The notes under the pieces were generated by a model. It was not told the origin of the DNA. It saw only the letters and a program-made list of their open reading frames with translations, and ran no database searches. Below, piece after piece: positions 32,508 to 42,926 of a stretch of DNA of 64,000 nucleotides (the stretch's first letter is position 1; each line of letters begins with the position of its first letter). The position numbers were made by a program, and so were the translations under genes. The DNA comes from an uncultured Psychroserpens sp. Lineage in GTDB: Bacteria; Bacteroidota; Bacteroidia; Flavobacteriales; Flavobacteriaceae. The stretch covers positions 310,001-374,000 of the forward strand of contig NZ_CANMRL010000003.1 of assembly GCF_947500255.1 (NCBI RefSeq), written 5' to 3'.

Positions 32508-34151
32508 GTGATGGATTTTTTATATTTATACGAAACAGATCAGCCCATGCTTTCAAAACAAGATAAAGAACAATTAAGAGGTACAATCTTTAGGCATCTT
32601 GATGGTATTGCAACTGCAACTTCGGCTTTTGCCTTACACAAAAAAGGAGTGCTTGATTATATATTAGAGCACAAGAAGGTAGAACTAGCAACATTAACCT
32701 CAAATTTTAATGCGAATGAAGGCTATTTAAATGTAGCTTTACGAGTTTTAGCATCTCAAGGCTGGTTAACACAACACATCGACAATAAAAGTGATGTGAT
32801 CTTTTATGAAACAAATGCATTGAGTACAGAAGCATTTCAATTGGTTTCACATTATGAAGAGGCTGTCAATTTGTTACGGTATTCTGTGCGATTTCCGGAG
32901 GAACGTATAGGCGCTGATGCCTTTAGTGCCTTAGAAAAAGTGTTTCAATCCTATGAGCGCAAATTCGATATAGATATTTCCGATGACACTTCCGTAGCTT
33001 ACCAAATAGTAAAGCATATTGAAGGCTGTATCGTTGGACCAATTATTGTGCTATTAGGTGTAAATGGCCTATTTCACAAATATTTTATGGAGGCTTCGTT
33101 TACTGCTGAAGAATATCATAAAGATCCCGAGAGTTTTAAAAAAATACTCGATTTCTTTGCGCATTTAGGCTGGTTTAATAAAAAGAAAAACACCTATCAA
33201 TTCACAGATGAGGGCTTATTTTATGCCAAACGTGCTAGCGCTTATGGTGTGACTGTGTCTTATTTACCAACACTTATACATTTGGATGAGTTGATCTTCG
33301 GAAATGCAAACATCCTGAAAACCGAGTCGCCAGATGATACCGAAAAGCATGTGCATCGTGAGATGAATGTTTGGGGAAGTGGTGGCGCGCATTCGACCTA
33401 TTTTAAAGTCATAGATGACGTCATTATCAAACTCTTTAACAAACCGATAGACGAACAGCCTAAAGGAATTTTGGATATGGGTTGTGGTAATGGTGCGTTT
33501 ATTCAGCATATTTTTGATGTTATAGAATATCAGACGATAAGAGGCAAAATGCTTGATGAACATCCTCTGCTTTTGGTTGGAGCCGATTTTAACCAAGCTG
33601 CCTTAAAGGTGACTCGTGCCAATTTGATAAAAGCAGATATTTGGGCAAAAGTAATTTGGGGAGATATTGGTCGACCAGATGTATTGGCTCGCGATTTAAA
33701 AGAAGATTACAATATTGATCTAAAAGATTTACTCAATGTGCGTACATTTTTAGATCACAATCGTATATGGGAAACACCAAAGTCTGCAACAGAACACATA
33801 AGTAAGTCTACTGGAGCTTATGCGACTTTAGGGCAACGCATTAATAACAACCAAGTGGAATATTCACTTTTAGAACATCTTACCAAATGGAAACCGTATG
33901 TGGAGCGCTTTGGTTTATTAATGATTGAACTACATACAGTCAAACCAAGTTTGGTCGCTAAGCATATTGGTAAAACAGCAGCAACAGCGTATGACGCTAC
34001 ACATGGTTATAGTGATCAATACATCTTAGAAGTTGATGTATTTAATGCGATTGCAGAAGAAGCCGGATTACATCCAGATCCGAATTATTTTTCTAAATTT
34101 CCAAATAATGAATTGGCAACAGTAAGTGTCAATCTTTTAAAAGGTAACTAA
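32508..34151 (+). CDS. SAM-dependent methyltransferase with N-terminal winged-helix-like region
   Basis: ILDMGCGNGAFIQHIFDVI motif I; LLVGADFNQAALKVTRAN. Confidence 0.8.
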   Translation: MMDFLYLYETDQPMLSKQDKEQLRGTIFRHLDGIATATSAFALHKKGVLDYILEHKKVELATLTSNFNANEGYLNVALRVLASQGWLTQHIDNKSDVIFYETNALSTEAFQLVSHYEEAVNLLRYSVRFPEERIGADAFSALEKVFQSYERKFDIDISDDTSVAYQIVKHIEGCIVGPIIVLLGVNGLFHKYFMEASFTAEEYHKDPESFKKILDFFAHLGWFNKKKNTYQFTDEGLFYAKRASAYGVTVSYLPTLIHLDELIFGNANILKTESPDDTEKHVHREMNVWGSGGAHSTYFKVIDDVIIKLFNKPIDEQPKGILDMGCGNGAFIQHIFDVIEYQTIRGKMLDEHPLLLVGADFNQAALKVTRANLIKADIWAKVIWGDIGRPDVLARDLKEDYNIDLKDLLNVRTFLDHNRIWETPKSATEHISKSTGAYATLGQRINNNQVEYSLLEHLTKWKPYVERFGLLMIELHTVKPSLVAKHIGKTAATAYDATHGYSDQYILEVDVFNAIAEEAGLHPDPNYFSKFPNNELATVSVNLLKGN

Positions 34152-34167
34152 CTTAACTCTATCTGAC

Positions 34168-34545
34168 ATGAAAAAAAACTTTACAGATTTAGCATTATTG
34201 GTATTACGATTGGGGTTTGGCGGATTTATGCTCACCCATGGTATTCCGAAATTTAATTATTTGTCAAATCCTGCAGAATTTCCAGATCCCATTCACCTTG
34301 GACCAACACTATCACTACTGTTATGTTTAATTGGTGAGGTTATAGCACCTATACTATTGATTGTTGGTTTTAAAACCAAATGGGCAGCCATTCCAGCAGC
34401 ACTCACTATGATGATTGCGGCTTTTGTGGTACACGCCAAAGATGATCTGGCAACAAAAGAGCATGCATTACTATACTTGTTTGCGTTTATCGCGCTATTT
34501 TTGGCTGGAGCAGGTAAATACTCATTAGACGGATTAAAAAAATAA
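34168..34545 (+). CDS. DoxX family membrane protein
   Basis: RLGFGGFMLTHGIPKF..GEVIAPILLIVGFKTKWAA. Confidence 0.88.
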   Translation: MKKNFTDLALLVLRLGFGGFMLTHGIPKFNYLSNPAEFPDPIHLGPTLSLLLCLIGEVIAPILLIVGFKTKWAAIPAALTMMIAAFVVHAKDDLATKEHALLYLFAFIALFLAGAGKYSLDGLKK

Positions 34546-34808
34546 TGGAAAAAGAAAACACGCTTGTGACGAGAGATTGGTTGGCCATAGAGCGAACCAA
34601 ACTTGCCAACGAACGCACCTTTTTGGCGTATTTTAGAACATTCCTAGTCTTTTTAGGAACAGGAGTTACAATTTTGAAACTTGAGTTTTTTGCAGATTTA
34701 AAATCTTACGGCATCATACTTATTATAGTGTCTGCCGTTTTATTATTTATAGGTATCTATAGGCTGTTTAGAGTGAGAAAAGCGATACGACAACATTATA
34801 ATTTGTAA
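34545..34808 (+). CDS. DUF202 family membrane protein
   Basis: DWLAIERTKLANERTFLAYFRTFL. Confidence 0.92.
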   Translation: MEKENTLVTRDWLAIERTKLANERTFLAYFRTFLVFLGTGVTILKLEFFADLKSYGIILIIVSAVLLFIGIYRLFRVRKAIRQHYNL

Positions 34809-34912
34809 TTAATAGTCTATAAATCTTAGTGTGGCGTAATTATTGTATTTTCGTCTGCTGTGTTTTCTAAACTATTGAAAACAACTGTACTAAATTCAAT
34901 GTATCTTAAATT

Positions 34913-36346
34913 ATGAAAAAAATTATTCTATTAGCTTTGATGGTCATTCCAATGCTAAGCTTTGCTCAAAAGATCAAAGTAAAAAAAGGCACTGTAACTT
35001 TTGATGGTAAAGCTGTTGCTAAAGTAAATACAGAACTTCGCGACAACTACTTATTCTCAACATTGTCTGGAGAAAAAGCCTTTGATGTTGTGTTTAAAGG
35101 TTTATCAGCTTCAAATACTGAAGGCTTTCAATGGCTGGAATTAACTTCTGCTAGCGGACAAAAAACTGAAATTCCTTATGAGGTATTGATGACGAGTTTT
35201 AGTCCGACAAAACTCATCATCAAACTCTTAAGTGCTAAATATGGTTTAATCACTTCCGATGGTATTGATATGGCACAGGTAGATGAGTTTTTTGCTCAAG
35301 AACGTGAAGTGCTTAGTGACAAATACATGAAGAATGTCGTATCTGCCAAAGCAGATCAAGAAGAACGAAAAGCCAAAATTGGTCGTTACAATGCGTTTGT
35401 AAAAGATGATGGGACTATCGTTTTTGGAGGTTCTACCGGAACGAGAATTATGGGTCGTGTGGCCTACGGAAATAATGCCTATAGTGTGATTGATCTTGAT
35501 GGTATAACCGTTGGAACAGCAACAGGATGTTCGACCTGCACAACCGTTAAAGCAAAAACCTTTACCGACGAAGAATTTGAATTTGACTATGGCTCAAGAA
35601 CCATGATGACTGGACGCTTTTCGAGATCGTTCGGACAAATATTTGTGGAGGAACTTTTAGGACGCGACTATAAATTAGGTCGTGAAGCCAAAGCGTATAA
35701 AGCACGATTACACAAAGAAAAGGTGAAAGTCGCTAAAGAAAATAGTGTCAACCTTTATGGTGTTCCAGGTTCTGTAACCGATAAAGACGGAAAGACCTAT
35801 TCTGGGATCGTTTATGTGATCTTCGAAAAACTACAACTTGATCCTGCTCAGCAGGAAAGTGATCTCTACGATATGAACTCTATTGATAAGTTTGGAAAGT
35901 TTGTAAGTGTGAAGTACAAAAATGATAAAGGACGACCGCGTACTAAGAAATTTGCGGCTAGAAATAATATCAAATTTTGTGCTACAGACGAAGGTGAAGA
36001 GAAATGTTTTTATGGTATGAAAACCAAAGGGAATGCGCTTAAAAAATTATCAAATGCTGGAAGTTTAGGCTTTGATAACTCGTATTTCTATGAAGTGGTT
36101 TATGAGTATAAAGGGAATATGGTCTTATCAAAACCAGGCGAACCTGATACTTACGTTTTAAAGTTTGCCGATAAAAAAGTAGGTTTTATGATTGATGAGC
36201 GTAAAAATGAAAAGATCTCTGCAGCATTAGCGAAGTTTATAGACAACTGTGCAGTACTAGGTGACGATTTAAAGAACAATGAGTTTGATTTGAGTAATCT
36301 AAGCAACTTAAAAACCATTGTTGACGAATATGGAGATTGCAAATAG
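34913..36346 (+). CDS. hypothetical secreted protein
   Basis: Signal peptide, 477 aa ORF. Confidence 0.8.
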   Translation: MKKIILLALMVIPMLSFAQKIKVKKGTVTFDGKAVAKVNTELRDNYLFSTLSGEKAFDVVFKGLSASNTEGFQWLELTSASGQKTEIPYEVLMTSFSPTKLIIKLLSAKYGLITSDGIDMAQVDEFFAQEREVLSDKYMKNVVSAKADQEERKAKIGRYNAFVKDDGTIVFGGSTGTRIMGRVAYGNNAYSVIDLDGITVGTATGCSTCTTVKAKTFTDEEFEFDYGSRTMMTGRFSRSFGQIFVEELLGRDYKLGREAKAYKARLHKEKVKVAKENSVNLYGVPGSVTDKDGKTYSGIVYVIFEKLQLDPAQQESDLYDMNSIDKFGKFVSVKYKNDKGRPRTKKFAARNNIKFCATDEGEEKCFYGMKTKGNALKKLSNAGSLGFDNSYFYEVVYEYKGNMVLSKPGEPDTYVLKFADKKVGFMIDERKNEKISAALAKFIDNCAVLGDDLKNNEFDLSNLSNLKTIVDEYGDCK

Positions 36347-36366
36347 ATGCATCTCACAGATAAAGT

Positions 36367-36397
36367 AAAAAAGGCTACCAGTTTGGTAGCCTTTTTT
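36367..36397. terminator. perfect-stem bidirectional intrinsic terminator
   Basis: AAAAAAGGCTACCA-GTT-TGGTAGCCTTTTTT: 14-bp perfect stem with A/T tails between 36346 and 36439. Confidence 0.9.
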
Positions 36398-36438
36398 AGT
36401 ATCTTGACCAAAGAAACCAACAACCCAAAACTCACATC

Positions 36439-36918
36439 ATGAAAGCTGTTTCTGTAGTAACAATACGAAAAGAACTCAAGCACAAATCCAATGAAGAATT
36501 AGCCGAGCTGTGTTTGCGTTTGTCACGCTTTAAAAAAGAGAATAAGGAGCTCCTCACCTATTTGTTATTTGAAGCCGATAGTGAAGCTGGTTATATTGAC
36601 ACCGTTAAAGCTGAAATAGATGAGCAATTTGAACTCATCAATACTGACAGTTATTTCTACATTAAAAAAAGTGTTCGTAAGATCTTACGTAATACCAAAA
36701 AGTACATTAGGTATTCGCTTAATAAGGAAACCGAAGTAGAGCTCCTCCTCTATTTTTGTAAGACACTAAAAACCATGCGACCTTCGATAAAACGCAATAC
36801 AACCTTAACCAATATTTATGAGCGTAATATAGAAGCGATAAAGAAAAAGATTGTCAATCTACATGAAGACCTACAATACGACTATAGGATTGTATTAGAG
36901 GAGATAGAAGATTTGTAA
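36439..36918 (+). CDS. conserved hypothetical protein
   Basis: 159 aa ORF MKAVSVVTIRKELKHKSNEELAELCLRLSRFKKENKELL. Confidence 0.8.
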   Translation: MKAVSVVTIRKELKHKSNEELAELCLRLSRFKKENKELLTYLLFEADSEAGYIDTVKAEIDEQFELINTDSYFYIKKSVRKILRNTKKYIRYSLNKETEVELLLYFCKTLKTMRPSIKRNTTLTNIYERNIEAIKKKIVNLHEDLQYDYRIVLEEIEDL

Positions 36919-36953
36919 TGAGGAACAAAAGGTCACGTTTACGGGAGTATAGA

Positions 36954-37003
36954 CCCCAAAAACGCGTATATTTATCTCCATATAACTAGTTAGCTGCAAT
37001 ATG
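36954..37003 (+). repeat. attC-like repeat, short form (site 0, start of array)
   Basis: AACGCGTATATTTATCTCCATATAACTAGTTAGCTGCAATATG; its right end is the inverse of the sequence at 38333-38347. Confidence 0.6.
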
Positions 37004-37008
37004 ACAAA

Positions 37009-37584
37009 ATGAACAATAGAGAGTCGTTATTAAACTTCATTTTAAGTGTCGTCAAAATTTCAAAAGATGATGCTCACCAAATTGCAAACACATTTCATTC
37101 TATTGAAATAAAGGAAAAAGACTATTTACTTAGAGAAAAGGAAGTAAGTGATGATTACTTCTACTTGGAAAGTGGATTAATGCGGACTTTTCTCTACAAC
37201 TTGGAAGGTGAAGAAATTACGATTGATTTCTTTACAGAAGACAACATTGTATTTGAGATTACTTCATTCTTTAATCGAATTCATTCAGAAGCATATATTC
37301 AGGCTATCACAAAATGTAAAGGATTTAGAATTTCATACGAAGAATTAAATACTCTATTTCATAATAAACCTGCATTCAGAGATTTTGGAAGAGCCATTTT
37401 GGTAAAAAAATTTATTGCTTCTCAAAACAGAAATTATGGGATGATAAATCGAACAGCAAAAGAGAGATATCAGAACCTTTTGAGCACAAAACCCCAAATA
37501 CTACAATATGCACCATTAAAGTACGTTGCTTCTTATTTAGGTGTTACTGATAGCACTTTGAGTAGGTTGCGAAAAAAAATGTAA
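37009..37584 (+). CDS. Crp/Fnr-family transcriptional regulator
   Basis: cNMP-binding-like KEKDYLLREKEVSDDYFYLESGLMRTF; C-terminal HTH YVASYLGVTDSTLSRLRKK. Confidence 0.9.
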   Translation: MNNRESLLNFILSVVKISKDDAHQIANTFHSIEIKEKDYLLREKEVSDDYFYLESGLMRTFLYNLEGEEITIDFFTEDNIVFEITSFFNRIHSEAYIQAITKCKGFRISYEELNTLFHNKPAFRDFGRAILVKKFIASQNRNYGMINRTAKERYQNLLSTKPQILQYAPLKYVASYLGVTDSTLSRLRKKM

Positions 37585-37657
37585 ATTTTTATTTCTTGCC
37601 TTTTGTCAAGTAGATATAAATTTCACTTACTGAACTTTGCATTAAAGTTTAATAAAT

Positions 37658-38368
37658 ATGGGCGAAATTTCTACTTCAATTGTAATATTTTTCATTTTCA
37701 CAACCATACTTACTTTGTTTTGTTTTTATCAAACCAATAAAAGTAAGAAGCAACTTTTAAGTATCTCCATTTGGATGGTTGTAGTCGGAATCTTGGGATA
37801 TTTAGGGTTTTACCAAATTCAAAATACTATACCACCAAGATTTGTTTTTCTCTTGGTTCCTAGCATCCTTTTCGTTATTATCCATTTTTTCCTTACAAGA
37901 AACAATACTATTAGCAATGAACAGAATTTAAAATGGTTGACTTTATTACATACGATAAGAGTTCCTGTTGAAATAGTATTGTACTATGTTTTCATAGCAG
38001 GATTAATACCTGATTTAATGACTTTTGAGGGCTATAACTATGATATTCTATGTGGTATTTCAGCACCAATAATTTACTATACTGTGTTTGTCAAAAAATG
38101 GATTGGAAAAAAGGGACTTCTAATATGGAATTTCATTTGTTTAGGATTGTTAGTTAATATTTTGACTATAGCTATTTTGAGTGCTCAAACCCCAATTCAG
38201 CAATTAGCATTTGACCAACCCAATATTGGTGTAACTTACTTTCCTTTTGTTTGGCTACCAGCAGTAATTGTACCTATTGTTCTTTATTCGCATTTAGTGA
38301 GTATAAAAATATTGCTGGAATTTAGAAATAATAATACTGCAGCTAACAACGTGTATAATCAATGCTAA
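37658..38368 (+). CDS. hypothetical multi-pass membrane protein
   Basis: Several TM segments; last residues (AANNVYNQC) read into the repeat arm. Confidence 0.75.
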   Translation: MGEISTSIVIFFIFTTILTLFCFYQTNKSKKQLLSISIWMVVVGILGYLGFYQIQNTIPPRFVFLLVPSILFVIIHFFLTRNNTISNEQNLKWLTLLHTIRVPVEIVLYYVFIAGLIPDLMTFEGYNYDILCGISAPIIYYTVFVKKWIGKKGLLIWNFICLGLLVNILTIAILSAQTPIQQLAFDQPNIGVTYFPFVWLPAVIVPIVLYSHLVSIKILLEFRNNNTAANNVYNQC

Positions 38369-38472
38369 CCTTTTTATTCATAGAAAAAATACTATCTTTA
38401 ACTAACTGATTTGCTACGACTGATTATCCTGCGGATTCTCTGCCGCACAAATCATACACGAACACGTTGTGA
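38345..38472 (+). repeat. attC-like repeat (site 1)
   Basis: taacaacgtgtataatcaatgct ... aaatcatacacgaacacgttgtg. Confidence 0.8.
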
Positions 38473-38496
38473 ACCATTTGTCTGCCTTCGGAAAGA

Positions 38497-39105
38497 TCAC
38501 TCTAAATGGGATCTGTATTGTTTCATTCCTTCAGCTGACAAATATGGAAAAATTAAATTGTTTACATAAACTACATATTTGGTTTTTAAACCTTTATAAA
38601 AAAAATCATTAGGATTAAGGTTAATAAAGAAAAACGTTCGCATTGCACCACTTAAATCCATTAAATAATCTAAATCGTTATCGGTTAACTCGTCCCTCAA
38701 TACCCCTTGAATTTTTAATTGTTTTAAAATTTGTAAATATCTTTTTTTTCTAGAACTATTATCTTGTTCTATCATTAATGACAAATCAGAATAACTTCTC
38801 TTAATTTCAATAAAATCAACATAAAAAAATAAATATTTTATTGAGATTTCAAAAGTGATTTTTGGCGCATCTAATATGCCTATTAATAAATTATTATAAT
38901 CAAACGTATTTATAATTTCCCCAGTTTCTTTCAGCATATCTTCATATAAACAAAGAATTAATTGATTCTTTGTTTTAAAGTGATATGTAACATTACCATA
39001 ACTAATTGAAAGTTCTTTAGCAACCTCTCTTAAAGTAACATTTTTAAAGCCTTTACTATTAAAAAGCTCTCTTGATGTATTTTTAATCTTGTCTTTAGTT
39101 TTCAT
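38497..39105 (-). CDS. TetR-family transcriptional regulator
   Basis: KDKIKNTSRELFNSKGFKNVTLREVAKELSISYGNVTYHFKTKNQLI. Confidence 0.9.
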   Translation of the reverse strand: MKTKDKIKNTSRELFNSKGFKNVTLREVAKELSISYGNVTYHFKTKNQLILCLYEDMLKETGEIINTFDYNNLLIGILDAPKITFEISIKYLFFYVDFIEIKRSYSDLSLMIEQDNSSRKKRYLQILKQLKIQGVLRDELTDNDLDYLMDLSGAMRTFFFINLNPNDFFYKGLKTKYVVYVNNLIFPYLSAEGMKQYRSHLE

Positions 39106-39176
39106 TATTTTACAAAATAGGCTATTTGGACTAATTTTAATATATTTTAAATACCTTTGTATTAAATTATATTAAT

Positions 39177-40040
39177 ATGGCATCAATATACAAGAATAGT
39201 AAAGCAAAAACAGATTTAATGGATCTGTACGATGAAAAATTAAAAGCTTTACAAATAGATTATACAAACATAGATGTTAACACAAAATTTGGAAAAACTA
39301 GAATTGTCAAAACAGGAAAGACTAATGGTAAAAAAATTGTAATATTTCACGGTTACAATGCTGGTGCACCAATTACATTAGAAGCTATTAAAGATATATT
39401 AGATAAGTATTGTTTTTATGTTATTGAAACAATAGGACAAGCTACTAAAAGTGAAGAAACAATAATCAATATTAAAGATGACTCTTTTGCGCTTTGGGCG
39501 AATGAGGTATTGGAAAAATTAGAAATACAAAAAGTAAATGTAATTGGTATATCTTATGGAGCATTTATAGTTGAAAAACTTATGGTCTACAATCCAGAAC
39601 GTATTGATAAATGTGTTTTGGTAGTACCAAGCGGTATTGTAAATGGAAATATTTGGGAATCTACAAAAAAACTGACTTTTCCATTAATCAGATGGAATAT
39701 CACTAAAAAGGAAAAACATTTAAAATCCTTTTTAAGTGCATTTGCTCATATTGAAGATGAGTTTTTATATAAAATGTTGAGTTTAATAATGAAAGGTGTA
39801 AAATTAGATACAAGAATACCTAAATTATTAAAATCTAAAGAAGTTGAAAATTTTACAGCTCCTGTATATGTGATTGCTGCTAAAGATGATGTCTATTTTC
39901 CTGGAGAAAAAATTGCTGCAAGAAGTAAAGAATTGTTTTTAAATTTAAAAGAAGTTCATCTTTTAGAAAACTCAAAACATATGCCCTCTAAAAATACATA
40001 CCCAATTATTCAACAAAAGTTAATGGAATGGATTAACTAA
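39177..40040 (+). CDS. alpha/beta hydrolase, divergent from TetR
   Basis: IVIFHGYNAG, VIGISYGAFIVEKLM nucleophile elbow, VIAAKDDVYFPGE. Confidence 0.88.
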   Translation: MASIYKNSKAKTDLMDLYDEKLKALQIDYTNIDVNTKFGKTRIVKTGKTNGKKIVIFHGYNAGAPITLEAIKDILDKYCFYVIETIGQATKSEETIINIKDDSFALWANEVLEKLEIQKVNVIGISYGAFIVEKLMVYNPERIDKCVLVVPSGIVNGNIWESTKKLTFPLIRWNITKKEKHLKSFLSAFAHIEDEFLYKMLSLIMKGVKLDTRIPKLLKSKEVENFTAPVYVIAAKDDVYFPGEKIAARSKELFLNLKEVHLLENSKHMPSKNTYPIIQQKLMEWIN

Positions 40041-40071
40041 ACATATTGAATTGGACACATAAAATCGATTT

Positions 40072-40284
40072 GCAACAACGTGTATAATTCATTGCTAGTC
40101 CTCACCTACTTAGAAATTCCTGCGGATTTTCCTACTGGTTAGTTTTCTTTTATTAACTTAGTTCCAACCAACGCTACAACTATTAAAGCTAGTAGATTTT
40201 TGTTTGGCATTTAAGTAAAATGACATTAACAAAAACGAACTAGGGAAAGTAATTACTAAAGATAAACCATACACGAACACGTTA
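40072..40284 (+). repeat. attC-like repeat (site 2, long composite of type A and type B interiors)
   Basis: gcaacaacgtgtataattcattgct..cggattttcctactggttagttttcttttattaacttagt..aacgaactagggaaagtaattac..aaaccatacacgaacacgtt. Confidence 0.85.
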
Positions 40285-40297
40285 AGTGCAATAAAAC

Positions 40298-41317
40298 ATG
40301 AAACAAATCATTATTTTCATATTGACTTTAGCATCCCTAAATTGTTTCTCTCAAAATTCGCTAAGTGATACAATAAGTATTGTTAATGATTTTAATAATG
40401 ATAATATTTCTGATTCATTAACGATTTATACTTTTAGAAAAACAACAAAATCAATAAAAGTTTATAATAGTTTAACGAAACAATCCTTCACTATTGGTGG
40501 TAGAGGCAGCTATAATTGGTCTAAAGCAAACTTTCTTGAAATCATACCACTGCCAGAAGAACTTGTAATTCCGGCAAATGAAATTTTACTAGATACTATT
40601 ATTCAATACCTATTGCCTAATTTCTCAGAACCCGACCCTTCATTAGATTGGTTAATTGCTGGATACCAAAATAAAGTTATTGATACAACAGATAATCTTT
40701 TTTCTATGACTTTAACCTGTCCCATTTCTAAACACGATACTTTTAGTTATCCTGAAGCATCATTCAAGATAATTTCTAAAGATACCTTACCTGTTTTTTG
40801 GGATAGAGTTTGTAGTGAAAACTACATTAAGTATAAACACGGAATTCTTGTCTATTATGGGCAAAATCATCGCTCAAGAGACTTTGAGTTTCAAACTGAT
40901 ACAATATCAAATAATTATGAAATATTTTCTACTTCTCACGGAATACTTGCTAAGAAAGAGCAAAAATATTCTTGGCTATTTATTACCGACGGTACCTTGA
41001 CAGGAGGTCCAGAAAAATTGAGATGGAAATCAATAATTAAAATCAAGTATTTTAATAATCACATCATACTACATCAGGTTAGTGGCATAGGAAATTATAA
41101 TAAAATTTTTATTATTAACCCTGAAAATGGAAAAATTGGTCTGCTTAGAATTGAAGATGAATACTTTTGCTTTAACTCGCCTAAATGTTTTGACTTTGAG
41201 GTTAAAGAGTCTAAACTTATAATTAATTCAAGGAGAACTCAAGAGTGTTACTATGATAAAGGAGATATTGAAACATTATCATTTGACATGAAACTAATAA
41301 TAGAGAAATTAAAATAA
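40298..41317 (+). CDS. secreted hypothetical protein (cassette ORF)
   Basis: Signal peptide MKQIIIFILTLASLNCFSQ; 339 aa. Confidence 0.75.
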   Translation: MKQIIIFILTLASLNCFSQNSLSDTISIVNDFNNDNISDSLTIYTFRKTTKSIKVYNSLTKQSFTIGGRGSYNWSKANFLEIIPLPEELVIPANEILLDTIIQYLLPNFSEPDPSLDWLIAGYQNKVIDTTDNLFSMTLTCPISKHDTFSYPEASFKIISKDTLPVFWDRVCSENYIKYKHGILVYYGQNHRSRDFEFQTDTISNNYEIFSTSHGILAKKEQKYSWLFITDGTLTGGPEKLRWKSIIKIKYFNNHIILHQVSGIGNYNKIFIINPENGKIGLLRIEDEYFCFNSPKCFDFEVKESKLIINSRRTQECYYDKGDIETLSFDMKLIIEKLK

Positions 41318-41320
41318 CAA

Positions 41321-41453
41321 CACTTAACAACCTATATAATTAATTACTTGTTCTCGTCTACTTACGAAAATCCTACAGATTTTCCTCTGGTTCGTTTTCT
41401 TTTGCTAATTTAGTTGCTAGCCAACGTAACGAAACCATACACGTATACGTTGT
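41321..41453 (+). repeat. attC-like repeat (site 3, type A)
   Basis: cacttaacaacctatataattaattact..aaaatcctacagattttcctctggttcgttttcttttgctaatttagt..accatacacgtatacgttgt. Confidence 0.85.
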
Positions 41454-41556
41454 GTGTCATTTAAGACAGTGTAACTCGACGAAAATTATAGTTCACTCAT
41501 TTTGACTTTTTTGATTACTAATATTAAAAAACATTTGAGAAACTAAAGCGATAAAA

Positions 41557-42183
41557 ATGAAATTACTTGTAGCAATATTACTTCTGACTTTTTCAATTGA
41601 TTGCAAACCTCAAAGCAACACTGAAAAAATTAAAACTGAAAAAAGTGCTGAATTAAAACCACCTTTTAAAAATCAAGGAGAACAAGAAAATTATTGGGCT
41701 CAAGAACTATTCAAAAAAGAGTATAAAAAACTCTCTTATGAGTTGTATCAGAATGAAATCAAAGAAAAAGTAGGTACTGAATTTATTTATGGCAATAAAT
41801 CTTTCAACATTTATGGAGTAAATGAAACTTTAAAACTGATATTTAAAAAAGGGATTTTATATCCTCAACTAATTAGCGGATTTACAACTGAAAAACGCAA
41901 ATCGGAAAAGGAACTTGATTCTCTATCTCCTACCGAAAGATACTTCTACGAAATGAATAGAGGAGATAATCTAACTATAACGAATTTAGAAGAACTTAAT
42001 TTTCTTTCTGACTCACCGAAAATTAAACGATTTCGATTTTGGTTAGGTAGGCCAAAGTCAGCTAATCCACAAGTTTATATATTTGAATTGTCTAATGAAA
42101 CTGCTGATAAAAATACTGAACTGAAAGATTTTATTAAGAATTGTAAATTGACCTTTTTAAAAGAAGGTTGGTTAATAATCTAA
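41557..42183 (+). CDS. hypothetical secreted/lipoprotein (cassette ORF)
   Basis: N-terminal signal with Cys (LLLTFSIDCKPQ); 208 aa. Confidence 0.7.
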   Translation: MKLLVAILLLTFSIDCKPQSNTEKIKTEKSAELKPPFKNQGEQENYWAQELFKKEYKKLSYELYQNEIKEKVGTEFIYGNKSFNIYGVNETLKLIFKKGILYPQLISGFTTEKRKSEKELDSLSPTERYFYEMNRGDNLTITNLEELNFLSDSPKIKRFRFWLGRPKSANPQVYIFELSNETADKNTELKDFIKNCKLTFLKEGWLII

Positions 42184-42247
42184 GTAAAAACGACCTAGGT
42201 AAAATAATCACCGAAGGTAAACCATTCACAAACACGTTGGCAATAAT
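42183..42247 (+). repeat. attC-like repeat, right portion only (site 4, type B)
   Basis: aagtaaaaacgacctaggtaaaataatcaccgaaggtaaaccattcacaaacacgttgg; matches the 3' part of site 2. Confidence 0.75.
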
Positions 42248-42256
42248 TTCACAGAA

Positions 42257-42814
42257 TTGGCGCCAAATCAAGTACAGATGAATATTAAAACCATAAGAGA
42301 GAAAAAACATTTAACTCAAGAAGAACTTGCTGAACAATCTGGGCTTTCTATACGAACCATACAACGTATAGAAGCTGGTCAAAAGCCAAAAGGACATACA
42401 GCAAAAGTACTTGCTAAAACCCTTGGTTTAGATTTGTCTTCTTTAAACAAACCAGAAAAACTAACAGAGACTGTTAATTATTCACTGGTTAAACGCATAA
42501 ATCTCTCTACTGCATTTGTCTGCTTCATTCCATTGTTGAACATCATTTTACCATTAGCTCTAACCTATCATTACAAACAAAACAATAACTTAACAAAAGG
42601 CATTGTTACCCTACAAATTTTATGGAGTATTGTTTCTACTTTAATATTCTTCATCTCAGGATTTCTCAAATTAACCTTTGATTTGCATCATCAAACGACA
42701 CTTTGGGTCGCCATTATTTTGATAGTAATAAACCTTGTAATGATACTTATCAATTCGGCAAATATTGATAAGCATAAAGAGCTGTACTTCAAGTTAAGAT
42801 ACAACCTTATCTAA
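42257..42814 (+). CDS. XRE-type HTH regulator with C-terminal TM region
   Basis: KHLTQEELAEQSGLSIRTIQRIEAGQKPKGHT; TM helices after residue 80. ORF as listed begins MAPNQVQMNIKTIREKK; a later Met is possible. Confidence 0.88.
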   Translation: MAPNQVQMNIKTIREKKHLTQEELAEQSGLSIRTIQRIEAGQKPKGHTAKVLAKTLGLDLSSLNKPEKLTETVNYSLVKRINLSTAFVCFIPLLNIILPLALTYHYKQNNNLTKGIVTLQILWSIVSTLIFFISGFLKLTFDLHHQTTLWVAIILIVINLVMILINSANIDKHKELYFKLRYNLI

Positions 42815-42926
42815 CTGTTTTTTAATGACTTACTACTACTGTCGTGTTATTGTCAGGAGATTGACGGGATAGTTCTCTAGATATAACTTTTGTCTTTTTA
42901 GAATTTTGCCTAAAATAATTTAGACA

